From NCBI RefSeq assembly GCF_039908645.1, contig NZ_CP150917.1, forward strand, positions 5,529,501 through 5,593,500: a DNA stretch of 64,000 nucleotides, written 5' to 3'. Made by a program: the position numbers and the translations under genes. The notes under the pieces were generated by a model. That model had not been told where the DNA came from. It was given only the letters and a program-made list of their open reading frames with translations, and did not search any database. Below are positions 35,866 to 48,250 of this stretch, in pieces. The stretch is from Pseudomonas helvetica. GTDB lineage: Bacteria; Pseudomonadota; Gammaproteobacteria; Pseudomonadales; Pseudomonadaceae. Positions within the stretch are counted from its first letter, which is position 1. Every line of letters starts with the position of its first letter.

Positions 35866-37149
35866 ATGTCTCGTTCCGAAACCCTGTTTGCCAATGCCCA
35901 GAAACACATTCCCGGCGGCGTGAACTCGCCTGTGCGTGCCTTCAAGAGCGTCGGCGGCACGCCGCTGTTCTTCAAGCACGCCGAAGGCGCCTACGTGACG
36001 GACGAAGACAACAAGCGTTATGTCGATTACGTCGGCTCCTGGGGCCCGATGATTCTCGGCCACAGCCACCCGGACGTGCTCGACGCCGTGCGCAAGCAAC
36101 TTGAACACGGTCTGTCCTACGGCGCCCCGACCGAGATGGAAACCGAGATGGCCGACCTGGTCTGCTCGATCGTGCCGTCGATGGAAATGGTGCGCATGGT
36201 CAGCTCCGGCACCGAAGCGACCATGAGCGCCATTCGCCTGGCCCGTGGTTTCACCGGCCGCGACAGCATCATCAAGTTCGAAGGTTGCTACCACGGTCAC
36301 TCCGACAGCCTGTTGGTGAAAGCCGGCTCCGGCCTGCTGACCCAAGGCGTGCCAAGTTCTGCCGGGGTTCCTGCGGCCTTCGCCAAGCACACCCTGACGC
36401 TGCCATTCAACGACATCGACGCCGTTGAAAAAATGCTCGCCGAAGTTGGCCAGGAAGTGGCGTGCATCATCGTCGAGCCAGTGGCGGGCAACATGAACTG
36501 CGTGCCGCCAGCGCCAGGTTTCCTCGAAGGCCTGCGCACCCTGTGTGACAAACACGGCGTGGTGCTGATCTTCGACGAAGTGATGACCGGTTTCCGCGTG
36601 GCACTGGGTGGGGCCCAGGCGTATTACGGCGTAACCCCGGACCTGAGCACCTTCGGCAAGATTATCGGTGGCGGCATGCCGGTCGGCTGCTTCGGCGGCA
36701 AACGCGAAATCATGTCGCACATCGCGCCGCTGGGTCCGGTTTACCAGGCGGGCACGCTGTCGGGTAACCCGTTGGCCATGGCCGCCGGCCTGACCACCCT
36801 GCGCCTGATCAGCCGCCCGGGCTTTCACGCCGAACTCAGCGAGTACACCAGTCGCCTGCTCGATGGCCTGCAACAGCGCGCCGACGCCGCTGGCATCCCG
36901 TTCGTGACCACCCAGGCCGGTGGCATGTTTGGCCTGTACTTCAGCGGCGCCGACGACATCGTGACCTTCGATGACGTGATGGCCAGCGATGCCAACCTGT
37001 TCAAGCGCTTCTTCCACCTGATGCTTGAAGGTGGCGTGTACCTGGCACCGAGCGCCTTCGAAGCCGGTTTCACCTCGATCGCTCACGGCGAAGCCGAGCT
37101 GAAGCTGACGCTGGACGCTGCTGAACGTGCATTCGCTGCATTGAAGTAA
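35866..37149 (+). CDS. hemL: Glutamate-1-semialdehyde 2,1-aminomutase
   Basis: 427 residues, the usual length. It is a class III PLP-dependent enzyme with the catalytic Lys265 in [13 protein letters not shown] and the N-terminal [13 protein letters not shown] signature. It converts glutamate 1-semialdehyde to 5-aminolevulinate, the second step of the C5 route to haem. It ends the thiD-thiE-hemL unit; an intrinsic terminator follows. Confidence 0.96.
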   Translation: MSRSETLFANAQKHIPGGVNSPVRAFKSVGGTPLFFKHAEGAYVTDEDNKRYVDYVGSWGPMILGHSHPDVLDAVRKQLEHGLSYGAPTEMETEMADLVCSIVPSMEMVRMVSSGTEATMSAIRLARGFTGRDSIIKFEGCYHGHSDSLLVKAGSGLLTQGVPSSAGVPAAFAKHTLTLPFNDIDAVEKMLAEVGQEVACIIVEPVAGNMNCVPPAPGFLEGLRTLCDKHGVVLIFDEVMTGFRVALGGAQAYYGVTPDLSTFGKIIGGGMPVGCFGGKREIMSHIAPLGPVYQAGTLSGNPLAMAAGLTTLRLISRPGFHAELSEYTSRLLDGLQQRADAAGIPFVTTQAGGMFGLYFSGADDIVTFDDVMASDANLFKRFFHLMLEGGVYLAPSAFEAGFTSIAHGEAELKLTLDAAERAFAALK

Positions 37150-37159
37150 TGCAATAGAC

Positions 37160-37190
37160 GCTGACGTCGACGATTGTCGGCGTCAGCTTT
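37160..37190 (+). terminator. Intrinsic terminator after hemL
   Basis: GCTGACGTCGAC and GTCGGCGTCAGC pair over 12 bp with one G-U around a GATT loop, followed by TTT. Confidence 0.75.
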
Positions 37191-37285
37191 ATCCTACCTG
37201 CCTAGCTTATTTCTTACGCGATACTGATAATTCCCCCAAAAGCGGCAGATATATTCCCCGCGCGGCAGAAAAACGAGTAAAGACT

Positions 37286-37315
37286 TTGTAAGGTGGGTCC
37301 TGCTTATTTCATAAT
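37286..37315 (+). promoter_or_regulatory. Promoter of the Sel1 gene
   Basis: TTGTAA (37286-37291) and CATAAT (37310-37315) are 18 bases apart, about 60 bases before the ATG. Confidence 0.5.
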
Positions 37316-37373
37316 GCGCGCTTATTGGATCCCTCGACGGGTCCGCGCGCCCTTCAGAGGTAAGTCGATTCCC

Positions 37374-37928
37374 ATGAACCGCACCGGCCGCGCCCTTGCA
37401 CTGGGCTGCCTGTTGCTCCTTCAGCCCCTGCTCGCGCATGCACAAGCAGGCGGCAACTCGTTGTTGATCCCAGCGATGGGTCGTTGCACCCTCAATACCC
37501 AGCCTGAAGACCTGAAGGAGGCGCTCGCCGCCTGCCAGAAAGCGTCGGACGCCGGGGATGCGGAAGCGCAATACGAGTTGGGCGAGTTCTACTACGACGG
37601 CAAACGCGTGCCGCGCGACCTCAATCAAGCCCTGAGCTACTTCGAAAAAGCTTCGCTGCAAGGCCACGCTCAGGCGCAATTCAAACTCGGCATCATGTTC
37701 TTCCATGGCGAAGGCGTGCCGGCCAATAACGTTCAGGCATATATCGTGCTGAAAATGGCCGCGGTCAACGGCGCGGAAGATGCGCTGGACACCGCCGACG
37801 AAGTCGCCGAGCACATGCAACGCAGTGAACTGGAAGTTGCGACCCAGGTGCTGGGGCAAATTTTCCGTAAATACCTGATGGAACTGCAAAGCGCCGACGG
37901 GCGTACGCCTTTCTCGCCATTACCCTGA
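37374..37928 (+). CDS. Sel1-repeat secreted protein
   Basis: 184 residues from the ATG at 37374. A signal peptide (LALGCLLLLQPLLAHAQA) is followed by two or three Sel1-like helical repeats (GDAEAQYELGEFYYDGKRV and the next, GHAQAQFKLGIMFFHGEGV). Sel1 proteins act as periplasmic scaffolds. The partner is unknown. The position corresponds to P. aeruginosa PA3978. Confidence 0.85.
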   Translation: MNRTGRALALGCLLLLQPLLAHAQAGGNSLLIPAMGRCTLNTQPEDLKEALAACQKASDAGDAEAQYELGEFYYDGKRVPRDLNQALSYFEKASLQGHAQAQFKLGIMFFHGEGVPANNVQAYIVLKMAAVNGAEDALDTADEVAEHMQRSELEVATQVLGQIFRKYLMELQSADGRTPFSPLP

Positions 37929-37944
37929 ATCCAGCGCGGGCTAC

Positions 37945-38065
37945 TGTGGCGAGGGAGCTTGCTCCCGCTCGACTGCGCAGCGGTCGTAAAGTCAGCTAAC
38001 GCGGTGTGACAGATATAATTCAGGGCCGCTTCGCGCCCCAGCGGGAGCAAGCTCCCTCGCCACAG
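37945..38065. repeat. REPIN (GTGGCGAGGGAGC family)
   Basis: Arms at each end lie between the convergent Sel1 and DUF1820 genes. Confidence 0.85.
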
Positions 38066-38076
38066 GGGGCAGCCGC

Positions 38077-38406
38077 TTACTTCTCAGGCATCGGCATCGG
38101 AAACGGCATGACATTGCCGACCGCGCCACGGGCTTCGCTGATTTTCGGGGTGCCCATACGCTCGACTTCGTCGATGCGCACAATCGAATGCATCGGCACA
38201 AAACTACGCACCACGCCCTCGAACTGAGCCTTGAGCTTCTCTTCGCTCGGATCGACGACCACTTGCGTGCGCTCGCCAAAGACGAACTCTTCCACTTCCA
38301 GAAAGCCCCACAGATCACTTTGATAGATCTGCTTGGCGTACATTTCGAACACCTGGCCCTGGTTGAGGAAAATCACCTTGTAGATTGGAGCTTCACGTTT
38401 GGTCAT
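38077..38406 (-). CDS. DUF1820 family protein
   Basis: 109 residues from the ATG at 38406. It begins with PIYKVIFLNQGQVFEMYAK and contains GFLEVEEFVFGERTQVVVDP, characteristic of DUF1820; the tail is Met/Pro-rich. It is a cytoplasmic protein without known function. The same frame stays open to 39678 through the antisense of miaB, but that extension is not real. It is divergent from miaB. Confidence 0.88.
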   Translation of the reverse strand: MTKREAPIYKVIFLNQGQVFEMYAKQIYQSDLWGFLEVEEFVFGERTQVVVDPSEEKLKAQFEGVVRSFVPMHSIVRIDEVERMGTPKISEARGAVGNVMPFPMPMPEK

Positions 38407-38501
38407 GGTGGGCGAGCAACACATCGAGGGATAAAAATGAGGGCGCGAACTATAGCATAGCCGCTGGACGCACGACGGTAGGAACCTGGGGACTTGTTCC
38501 C

Positions 38502-38507
38502 TATAAT
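38502..38507 (+). promoter_or_regulatory. miaB -10 element
   Basis: A perfect TATAAT lies 40 bases upstream of the miaB ATG; the -35 region is weak (TAGGAA at 17 bases). Confidence 0.45.
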
Positions 38508-38541
38508 GCGCGGTTCTTTGAATCACGTGATGAACCCGTCC

Positions 38542-39876
38542 ATGGCCAAGAAGCTTTACATCGAAACCCACGGTTGCCAGATGAACGAGTACGACAGCTC
38601 GCGCATGGTCGATCTGCTGGGCGAACATCAGGCCCTGGAGGTGACAGCGCGCGCCGAAGACGCAGACGTCATCCTGCTCAACACCTGCTCGATTCGCGAG
38701 CGCGCCCAGGACCGGGTGTACTCCCAGCTTGGCCGCTGGCGCGAACTGAAGCTCGCCAACCCGGAAATGGTCATCGCCGTCGGCGGTTGCGTGGCCAGCC
38801 AGGAAGGCGCGGCAATCCGCGACCGTGCCCCCTATGTCGACGTGGTATTCGGTCCACAGACCCTGCACCGCCTGCCGGAAATGATCGACGCCGCGCGCCT
38901 GACCAAACTGCCGCAAGTCGACGTCTCGTTCCCGGAAATCGAAAAATTCGACCACCTGCCAGAACCGCGCATCGATGGCCCAAGCGCCTATGTGTCGGTG
39001 ATGGAAGGTTGCAGCAAGTACTGCACTTTCTGCGTAGTGCCCTATACCCGTGGTGAAGAAGTCAGCCGACCGTTCGACGACGTGATCGCCGAGATCATTC
39101 ACCTGGCCGAGAACGGCGTGCGTGAAGTCACCCTGCTGGGGCAGAACGTCAATGGCTACCGTGGCCTGACCCATGATGGGCGCCTGGCCGATCTGGCCGA
39201 GCTGATCCGCGTGGTGGCGGCTGTCGATGGCATCGACCGCATCCGCTACACCACGTCGCACCCGCTGGAGTTCTCCGACAGCCTGATCCAGGCCCACGCC
39301 GAAGTGCCGGAACTGGTCAAACACCTGCATTTGCCGGTGCAGTCGGGTTCGGACCGGATTCTTGCAGCGATGAAGCGCAACCACACCGCACTCGAGTACA
39401 AGTCGAAACTGCGCAAACTGCGCGCCGCCGTGCCGGGCATTTGCATCAGTTCGGACTTTATCGTCGGCTTCCCCGGCGAGACCGAAAAAGACTTCGAACA
39501 GACCATGAAGCTGATTGAAGACGTCGGTTTCGACTTCTCCTACTCGTTCGTCTACAGCCAACGCCCGGGCACCCCGGCTGCCGACTTGGCCGACGAAACC
39601 CCGGAAGAGCTGAAAAAAGAGCGCCTGAACGCCCTGCAACATCGCCTCAACCAGCAAGGTTTCGAGATCAGCCGACAAATGGTCGGTTCAACCCAGCGGA
39701 TCCTGGTGACCGATTACTCGAAAAAAGACCCGGGCGAACTGCAAGGCCGGACCGAGAATAATCGAATCGTAAACTTCCGCTGCGACAATCCGACCTTGAT
39801 CGGCCAGTTCGCCGACGTGCACATCGACGCCGCACAGCCGCACTCGCTACGTGGCTCGTTGATTCAACAAGGCTAG
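38542..39876 (+). CDS. miaB: tRNA-2-methylthio-N6-dimethylallyladenosine synthase
   Basis: 444 residues from [20 protein letters not shown]; an ATG four codons upstream is possible. The N-terminal UPF0004 cysteines (Cys in HGCQMN, NTCSI, GGCVA) hold the auxiliary 4Fe-4S cluster, [11 protein letters not shown] is the radical-SAM CxxxCxxC motif, and a TRAM domain ends the protein. It adds the methylthio group at A37 of UNN-reading tRNAs. It is the first gene of the miaB-phoH-ybeY-corC-lnt region. Confidence 0.97.
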   Translation: MAKKLYIETHGCQMNEYDSSRMVDLLGEHQALEVTARAEDADVILLNTCSIRERAQDRVYSQLGRWRELKLANPEMVIAVGGCVASQEGAAIRDRAPYVDVVFGPQTLHRLPEMIDAARLTKLPQVDVSFPEIEKFDHLPEPRIDGPSAYVSVMEGCSKYCTFCVVPYTRGEEVSRPFDDVIAEIIHLAENGVREVTLLGQNVNGYRGLTHDGRLADLAELIRVVAAVDGIDRIRYTTSHPLEFSDSLIQAHAEVPELVKHLHLPVQSGSDRILAAMKRNHTALEYKSKLRKLRAAVPGICISSDFIVGFPGETEKDFEQTMKLIEDVGFDFSYSFVYSQRPGTPAADLADETPEELKKERLNALQHRLNQQGFEISRQMVGSTQRILVTDYSKKDPGELQGRTENNRIVNFRCDNPTLIGQFADVHIDAAQPHSLRGSLIQQG

Positions 39877-39895
39877 TTCCGGCTAGTGCGGGCTC

Positions 39896-40029
39896 CTGTG
39901 GCGAGGGAGCTTGCTCCCGCTCGGTTGCGAAGCAGCCGCAAACCAGTCGCTTCGGTACCTTCTGAAAAACCGTAGTGACCGGGCTGGGAGCGCTTCGCAC
40001 TCCAGCGGGAGCAAGCTCCCTCGCCACAG
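39896..40029. repeat. REPIN between miaB and phoH
   Basis: Arms of the GTGGCGAGGGAGC family at each end (starting at 39896 and ending at 40029). Confidence 0.85.
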
Positions 40030-40135
40030 GAATGGAATGGGTGTTTGATGTTGGTCTGTTTAAGAGCTTTCGTACCCAGGCCTCTGGCGTTATCCTTGAT
40101 TTATCTCCATTGCCCCAGGGCGGCTAAAAACAACC

Positions 40136-41155
40136 TTGAACGCACCCATAGAACCACATCGCTTCATCCTCGAGCCCTTTGAGGCTCATCGCTTCGCCAA
40201 TCTGTGCGGGCAATTCGACGAGCATTTGCGCTTGATCGAACAGCGCCTGGCGATCGTGATCCGCAATCGCGGCAATCAGTTCGAATTGATCGGCGAGCCC
40301 AAGCACACCATCTCCGCGGAAAACCTGCTGCGCCGCCTCTACCGTGAAACCAAGAGTAGCGAGCTGTCGCCAGACATGGTTCACCTGTTCCTGCAGGAAT
40401 CGGCCGTGGAAGAAATGGACAACCATTCGCCCGCCGAACCCTCAGTCGCCCTGCGCACCAAAAAAGGCATGATTCGCCCTCGCGGCTTGAATCAGCTGCG
40501 CTACGTGAAGGAAATCCTGGGCAACGATATCAACTTCGGCATCGGCCCCGCCGGTACCGGCAAGACCTATCTGGCCGTTGCCTGCGCAGTCGATGCGCTG
40601 GAGCGCGAGCAGATCCGCCGCATCCTGCTGGTACGTCCAGCGGTCGAGGCCGGCGAGAAACTCGGCTTCCTGCCCGGCGACCTGGCACAAAAAATCGACC
40701 CGTACTTGCGCCCGCTGTATGACGCGCTGTACGAAATGCTCGGCTTTGAACACGTCGCCAAGCTGATCGAACGCCAGGTGATCGAAGTTGCGCCGCTGGC
40801 GTACATGCGAGGCCGCACGCTGAACAACAGCTTCATCATCCTCGACGAAAGCCAGAACACCACCGTCGAACAGATGAAGATGTTCCTGACGCGGATCGGT
40901 TTTGGCTCGACCGCGGTCATCACCGGTGACATCACCCAGATCGACCTGCCGAAAGGCACCAAGTCCGGGCTGATTCATGTGATCGACGTGCTCAAGGAAG
41001 TACCGGGCATCAGCTTTACCCACTTCAAACCCAAAGACGTCGTGCGCCACCCGCTGGTGCAGCGCATTGTCGAAGCCTACGAGCGTTTCGAAAATCGCCT
41101 GATTGACGAACCTGCAACACTTTCCGCTGAAAAGGGCAATCGCCACGATGCTTGA
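40136..41155 (+). CDS. ybeZ: PhoH-family ATPase (YbeZ)
   Basis: 339 residues starting at a TTG (residues NAPIEPHRF follow) that fits the family N-terminus; no suitable ATG is nearby and the ribosome binding site is weak. Walker A is [11 protein letters not shown], Walker B is [10 protein letters not shown], and [10 protein letters not shown] is the family motif. It works with YbeY in 16S rRNA maturation and ribosome quality control. Its end overlaps ybeY by eight bases. Confidence 0.92.
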   Translation: MNAPIEPHRFILEPFEAHRFANLCGQFDEHLRLIEQRLAIVIRNRGNQFELIGEPKHTISAENLLRRLYRETKSSELSPDMVHLFLQESAVEEMDNHSPAEPSVALRTKKGMIRPRGLNQLRYVKEILGNDINFGIGPAGTGKTYLAVACAVDALEREQIRRILLVRPAVEAGEKLGFLPGDLAQKIDPYLRPLYDALYEMLGFEHVAKLIERQVIEVAPLAYMRGRTLNNSFIILDESQNTTVEQMKMFLTRIGFGSTAVITGDITQIDLPKGTKSGLIHVIDVLKEVPGISFTHFKPKDVVRHPLVQRIVEAYERFENRLIDEPATLSAEKGNRHDA

Positions 41156-41642
41156 GCTTGATCTGCAACTGGCGACCGAAGCGCCCGCTCCAAGCGAAGC
41201 CGAGTTCCGCCAATGGTGCGAACTGGCCCTGCGTCAGCGCACCGCCGACTCGGAATTGACCATTCGCCTGGTCGACGAGGAAGAAGGCCGCGAGCTGAAC
41301 TACACCTGGCGTCAAAAGGATTACGCAACCAATGTGTTGTCGTTCCCTGCCGATGTGCCCGACGAATTGCTGGACATCCCGCTGCTGGGCGATCTGGTGA
41401 TCTGCGTGGCCGTGGTCGAGCGCGAGGCTGCCGAGCAAGGCAAGGAGTTGAAGGCCCACTGGGCGCATCTGGTCATTCACGGCTGCTTGCATCTGCTTGG
41501 TTACGACCATATAGATGATGACGAAGCCGAAGAAATGGAAGCACTGGAACGAACGTTGCTTGCAGAATTGGGTCATCCTGACCCCTATGCGGACGACGAA
41601 ACCGAAACATCCCCTATCGTTACAACAAAGGATTCAGAGTAA
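41148..41642 (+). CDS. ybeY: Endoribonuclease YbeY
   Basis: 164 residues from the ATG at 41148, inside the end of phoH. The zinc motif [11 protein letters not shown] is intact (three His). It processes the 3' end of 16S rRNA and helps degrade defective ribosomes. The frame also has a TTG at 41103, rejected. It is tightly coupled with the upstream ATPase and with corC. Confidence 0.95.
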   Translation: MLELDLQLATEAPAPSEAEFRQWCELALRQRTADSELTIRLVDEEEGRELNYTWRQKDYATNVLSFPADVPDELLDIPLLGDLVICVAVVEREAAEQGKELKAHWAHLVIHGCLHLLGYDHIDDDEAEEMEALERTLLAELGHPDPYADDETETSPIVTTKDSE

Positions 41643-41647
41643 TCGCT

Positions 41648-42487
41648 ATGAGCGAAGATCGATCGAGCAACGGGCAAAAGTCCTGGCTGGGTAAGCTCAC
41701 CCAGGCTTTTGCCCACGAGCCGAAAAACCGTCAGGAGCTGCTGGAGCTTCTGCGTGATGCCCATCAGAACAAGTTGCTGGACAGCGAAGCGCTGGCCATC
41801 GTCGAGGGCGCCATCCAGGTTGCTGACCTGCAAGTACGCGACATCATGGTCCCGCGCTCGCAGATGGTCAGCATCAAGGCGACCCAGACACCCCGTGAAT
41901 TCCTCCCGGCCGTGGTTGAGTCCGCGCACTCGCGTTACCCGGTAATCGGCGAGAGCCACGACGACGTCATGGGCGTGTTGCTGGCCAAGGATCTGCTGCC
42001 GCTGATCCTCAAGGAGAACGGCGACAGCTTCAACATCAAGGATTTGCTGCGTCCGGCCACTTTCGTGCCCGAGTCCAAGCGTCTGAACGTGTTGCTGCGC
42101 GAGTTCCGCGCCAACCATAACCACATGGCCATCGTCATCGACGAATACGGCGGCGTGGCGGGTCTGGTGACCATCGAAGACGTGCTCGAGCAAATCGTCG
42201 GCGACATCGAAGACGAGCACGACGTTGAAGAAGACAGCTACATCAAGCCACTGCCAAGCGGCGACTTCCTGATCAAGGCCCTGACACCGATCGAGAACTT
42301 CAACGAGTTCTTCGACAGCGAATTCTCCGACGACGAATTCGACACCGTTGGCGGCCTGGTGATGAGCGCGTTCGGGCACTTGCCAAAACGCAACGAAATC
42401 ACTGAAATCGGCGCCTATCGCTTCCGCATCCTGAACGCCGACAGCCGTCGCATTCACTTGCTGCGCTTGACCCCTATAGCCCGCTAA
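41648..42487 (+). CDS. corC: CorC-type CBS-domain protein
   Basis: 279 residues with two CBS domains (about 65-185) followed by a CorC_HlyC domain, marked by the segment FDTVGGLVMSAFGHLPK. It lacks membrane helices. CorC is linked to magnesium/cobalt efflux in E. coli. It lies between ybeY and lnt in the standard order. Confidence 0.93.
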   Translation: MSEDRSSNGQKSWLGKLTQAFAHEPKNRQELLELLRDAHQNKLLDSEALAIVEGAIQVADLQVRDIMVPRSQMVSIKATQTPREFLPAVVESAHSRYPVIGESHDDVMGVLLAKDLLPLILKENGDSFNIKDLLRPATFVPESKRLNVLLREFRANHNHMAIVIDEYGGVAGLVTIEDVLEQIVGDIEDEHDVEEDSYIKPLPSGDFLIKALTPIENFNEFFDSEFSDDEFDTVGGLVMSAFGHLPKRNEITEIGAYRFRILNADSRRIHLLRLTPIAR

Positions 42488-42495
42488 GGACTGAC

Positions 42496-44019
42496 ATGCG
42501 TTGGATCACCCGCCCCGGCTGGCCCGGTAACCTGCTGGCCGTGGCGGCCGGTGCACTCACCACCCTGGCCTTGGCGCCATTCGATATCTGGCCGCTGGCA
42601 TTGCTGGCGGTCGGATTTTTCTATGCGGGCTTGCGTGAACTGACACCTCGTCAGGCGCTGGGTCGCGGCTGGTGTTTCGGTTTCGGCCTGTTTGGCGCCG
42701 GCACCAGTTGGATCTACTACAGCATCCACAACTTTGGTGGCGCTTCGATGCTGCTCGCCGGATTGCTGATGCTGGCGTTCACCGCCGCGATTGCCTGGTT
42801 CTTCGCCCTGCCCGCCTGGATCTGGGCGCGCTGGTTGCGCCGTAACGAAGCGCCATTGGCCGACGCCTTGGCATTCGCGGCGTTGTGGGTGGGCCAGGAA
42901 GCGTTTCGCGGCTGGTTCCTCACCGGTTTTCCATGGCTTTATTCCGGTTACAGCCAACTCGACGGTCCGCTCGCCGGATTGGCGCCATTGGGTGGTATGT
43001 GGCTGATTTCCTTCAGCCTGGCCCTGACCGCCGCGCTTGCGTACAACCTGCCACGCCTGATCAAGGCCGGACACAAAGGCTTTATCGTCGCCGGCCTGCT
43101 GTTGCTGGCTGCGCCTTGGGTCATCGGCCTGTCGCTCAAAGGCCACGCCTGGACCAGCCCTTCGGGCAATCCGCTGAGCGTCGCGGCGATTCAGGGCAAC
43201 ATCGAACAAAGCATGAAGTGGGACCCGGCGCAGCTCAACGCGCAACTGGCGCTGTACCGCGACATGAGCTTCACCTCCAAACGTGTCGACCTGCTGATCT
43301 GGCCGGAAACCGCGGTCCCGGTGCTCAAGGAGTCTGCCGAGGGCTACCTGAACATGATGGGCAGCTTCGCCGCCGAACGTAACTCGGCACTGATTACCGG
43401 CGTGCCGATCCGCCAGGAAGTGCACCACGAGAAACGCTTCTACAATGGCATCACGGTGGTTGGTCAAGGCGATGGCACTTACCTCAAGCAGAAACTGGTG
43501 CCGTTTGGCGAATACGTGCCGCTGCAAGAGTTACTGCGCGGCCTGATTGCGTTCTTCGATCTGCCGATGTCGGATTTCGCCCGCGGCCCGGCTGATCAGC
43601 CGTTGTTGCAAGCCAAGGGTTATCAGATTGCACCGTTCATCTGTTACGAAGTGGTCTACCCGGAATTTGCCGCCAGCCTTTCGGCGCGCAGCGATTTGCT
43701 GCTGACCATCAGCAACGACACCTGGTTCGGCACCTCCATCGGCCCGCTGCAACACTTGCAGATGGCGCAAATGCGAGCGCTGGAAGCCGGGCGCTGGATG
43801 ATTCGCGCGACCAACAACGGCGTCACCGGATTGATTGATCCCTTCGGCAAAATCACCGTGCAAATCCCGCAATTCGAACGCGGCATTCTCTACGGTGACG
43901 TGGTGCCGATGCACAACCTGACGCCTTACCTGCAATGGCGCTCGTGGCCGCTGCTTATCCTTTGTGTACTGCTGTTTGGCTGGGCATTGCTGGCCAGCCG
44001 GATCGCCAAGACGGTTTAA
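42496..44019 (+). CDS. lnt: Apolipoprotein N-acyltransferase
   Basis: 507 residues. Several N-terminal membrane helices carry a C-terminal nitrilase domain with the catalytic triad: Glu in LIWPETAVP, Lys in YLKQKLVPFGEY and Cys in FICYEVVYPE. It adds the third acyl chain to lipoproteins. It starts nine bases after corC. A REP hairpin follows. Confidence 0.96.
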   Translation: MRWITRPGWPGNLLAVAAGALTTLALAPFDIWPLALLAVGFFYAGLRELTPRQALGRGWCFGFGLFGAGTSWIYYSIHNFGGASMLLAGLLMLAFTAAIAWFFALPAWIWARWLRRNEAPLADALAFAALWVGQEAFRGWFLTGFPWLYSGYSQLDGPLAGLAPLGGMWLISFSLALTAALAYNLPRLIKAGHKGFIVAGLLLLAAPWVIGLSLKGHAWTSPSGNPLSVAAIQGNIEQSMKWDPAQLNAQLALYRDMSFTSKRVDLLIWPETAVPVLKESAEGYLNMMGSFAAERNSALITGVPIRQEVHHEKRFYNGITVVGQGDGTYLKQKLVPFGEYVPLQELLRGLIAFFDLPMSDFARGPADQPLLQAKGYQIAPFICYEVVYPEFAASLSARSDLLLTISNDTWFGTSIGPLQHLQMAQMRALEAGRWMIRATNNGVTGLIDPFGKITVQIPQFERGILYGDVVPMHNLTPYLQWRSWPLLILCVLLFGWALLASRIAKTV

Positions 44020-44024
44020 GCACT

Positions 44025-44054
44025 TGTGGCGAGGGAGCTTGCTCCCTTGCCACA
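44025..44054. repeat. Solo REP hairpin
   Basis: TGTGGCGAGGGAGC and GCTCCCTTGCCACA form a single hairpin with one G-T pair and a two-base loop, without a partner copy. Confidence 0.75.
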
Positions 44055-44057
44055 GAG

Positions 44058-44070
44058 GTGGGAACGATCA
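44058..44070. repeat. Remnant of the CGTTCCCACG repeat
   Basis: GTGGGAACGATCA is one arm of the palindrome at 14292, directly beside the solo REP. Confidence 0.5.
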
Positions 44071-44073
44071 ATA

Positions 44074-44835
44074 TCAGCGATAAAAAATCGAATAGCCGAT
44101 CTGCCCCACCGCCTCATTCAACAACTGGCCGGATCGCCAGATCGATTTGAACGTCGGCATCCAGCCACCCAACGGCTCGCCATTATCGGTGCCTAAAAAG
44201 CCCACCGGAGCCGGCACCACGGTAAATCCCGCCTGCTCGAAACTCCAGACGCTGCGCGGCATATGCCAGGCTTGCGTCACCACCACGACCCGCTTCAACC
44301 CCACAGGCTCCAGCAGTTCGGCAGTGAATTGAGCGTTTTCCCAGGTGGTGCGGCTGCGCCCTTCCTGCCAACGAACCGTGACCCCAAAATCATCCTGTAA
44401 CGAATCGGCCATCAACTTCGCTTCAGTCGGTGGCGTGCCGTAATGCAAACCACCGCTGGTCAACACCGGCAAACCCGACGCCTTGGCCAGCCGCGCCGCA
44501 TAACGCTCACGCTCCAGCGCCACACCCGTTGGCTGATCGGAACCCCAGGCCAGGTCACCGCGTTCGCGCCCCGCCCCCAGCACCACGATCACATCCGCGC
44601 GCTCGGCCAGAGTCGCCCATTCGCTGCGGGCCAGCGGTGCTTCACGCTCAAGGGCCTTCGCGCTCCACTGCACAACGACCGGCAAGCTCATCAACCAGAA
44701 CCCACCGGCGCCCAAGGCAAAACACAGCCCTGCAAGGCGTGGTCTTGAGCGGCGCAACCACCAGGCAAGCGCAAGCAACAGCAAAAAAATACCGGGTGGC
44801 AGAAGCAGTTGTTTAACGAAATAACGAAAAGGCAT
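44074..44835 (-). CDS. ElyC/YdcF-family (DUF218) membrane protein
   Basis: 253 residues. Two N-terminal hydrophobic segments (about 8-26 and 35-55) are followed by a DUF218 domain: VIVVLGAGRERG, ERYAARLAKASGLPVLTSGG and RSRTTWENAQF, the usual conserved motifs. Such proteins act in envelope biogenesis; E. coli ElyC affects peptidoglycan at low temperature. Ribosome binding site AGGAG sits in a hairpin directly before the ATG. Confidence 0.88.
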   Translation of the reverse strand: MPFRYFVKQLLLPPGIFLLLLALAWWLRRSRPRLAGLCFALGAGGFWLMSLPVVVQWSAKALEREAPLARSEWATLAERADVIVVLGAGRERGDLAWGSDQPTGVALERERYAARLAKASGLPVLTSGGLHYGTPPTEAKLMADSLQDDFGVTVRWQEGRSRTTWENAQFTAELLEPVGLKRVVVVTQAWHMPRSVWSFEQAGFTVVPAPVGFLGTDNGEPLGGWMPTFKSIWRSGQLLNEAVGQIGYSIFYR

Positions 44836-44857
44836 CGGGCATCTCCTGAGATGCCCG
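44836..44857 (-). promoter_or_regulatory. Hairpin hiding the ElyC/YdcF ribosome binding site
   Basis: CGGGCATCTC and GAGATGCCCG form a perfect 10-bp palindrome around CT, ending directly before the ATG. The AGGAG site (minus strand, 44847-44843) spans its apex and stem, so folded RNA would limit translation. No ligand-binding structure is seen. Confidence 0.6.
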
Positions 44858-44971
44858 AAGCCTAAGTGGGTTGAAACAAAGCGACAACTAAGATGGAAGG
44901 CCTTTCCTTCAAAAAGCCATCTCGGGCGACTTCATGCGCCCGCTTGGGGCAACGAACATTTGCCTGATCGC

Positions 44972-45295
44972 TTACTTGACCAGCAGGGACCGGACCTTTA
45001 CCGCGTCTCTGCGAGAGAGCTTGTCTTGCAACCAGATAATTTTCGCCGAACGGGGAACGTCCTTAGGCTTCACTGCTTCTGATGACAAGCATCCTTGCGC
45101 CTCATGTTCACTACGATCCAGATAAGCCATGATCAGTTCGAACTCTGCGCGGCTCAACCCGCGAAGTTCCAGCTCCACCGGACGCTCATCGCGTAACCGG
45201 CCAGCTGTCCTTGCGGCATCCAGGGCCAGCCCCAGGCGCTCTATCAGCTTTTCGTACAGCTCCGGTTTAGTTACTTTTCGTTGTGACTCAACCAT
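44972..45295 (-). CDS. Conserved hypothetical protein
   Basis: 107 residues, highly charged and mostly helical, with no signal peptide or membrane segment. It begins with MVESQRKVTKPELYEKLIER, has a possible DNA- or RNA-contacting Lys/Arg-rich C-terminus (RSAKIIWLQDKLSRRDAVKV) and three cysteine-free halves. I do not recognise the family. It stands alone between the ElyC and leuS genes. The long charged helices and good coding pattern support a real gene. Confidence 0.65.
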   Translation of the reverse strand: MVESQRKVTKPELYEKLIERLGLALDAARTAGRLRDERPVELELRGLSRAEFELIMAYLDRSEHEAQGCLSSEAVKPKDVPRSAKIIWLQDKLSRRDAVKVRSLLVK

Positions 45296-45446
45296 CCCTC
45301 ACCTCATTGAAGATAAGACTCACTCCCCATCTAGAGCTTAGCTTCGCTGAGAAAACCGTTCAGGTGCCGCGACCAACGGCCCTACGCGTGTAATCAAGGT
45401 TTCCCTCGGTAGAGCGCGGTCATGTATGCTACGGCGCTTCCTGTAA

Positions 45447-48161
<2,715 letters not shown>

Positions 48162-48250
48162 TTGGATCAGGCGCAAGGTCCATACCTGGCGCCGAACAGA
48201 ACCTTTCGGGTCGCTCGCTCGGCCCACATGGTTTCAAGGGGAGCAACAAG

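Noticed and set aside
35842..37086. 414-codon open frame antisense to hemL
   Set aside because: A His/Gln/Gly-rich translation typical of antisense frames in high-GC genes; hemL is certain on the other strand.
38077..39678. 533-codon open frame antisense to miaB
   Set aside because: Only its first-from-right extension is new; the real DUF1820 gene starts at 38406. The rest mirrors the GC-rich codon pattern of miaB and has no family features.
44972..45295. Toxin-antitoxin component
   Set aside because: No partner gene overlaps or abuts it, and no toxin or antitoxin motif is visible.
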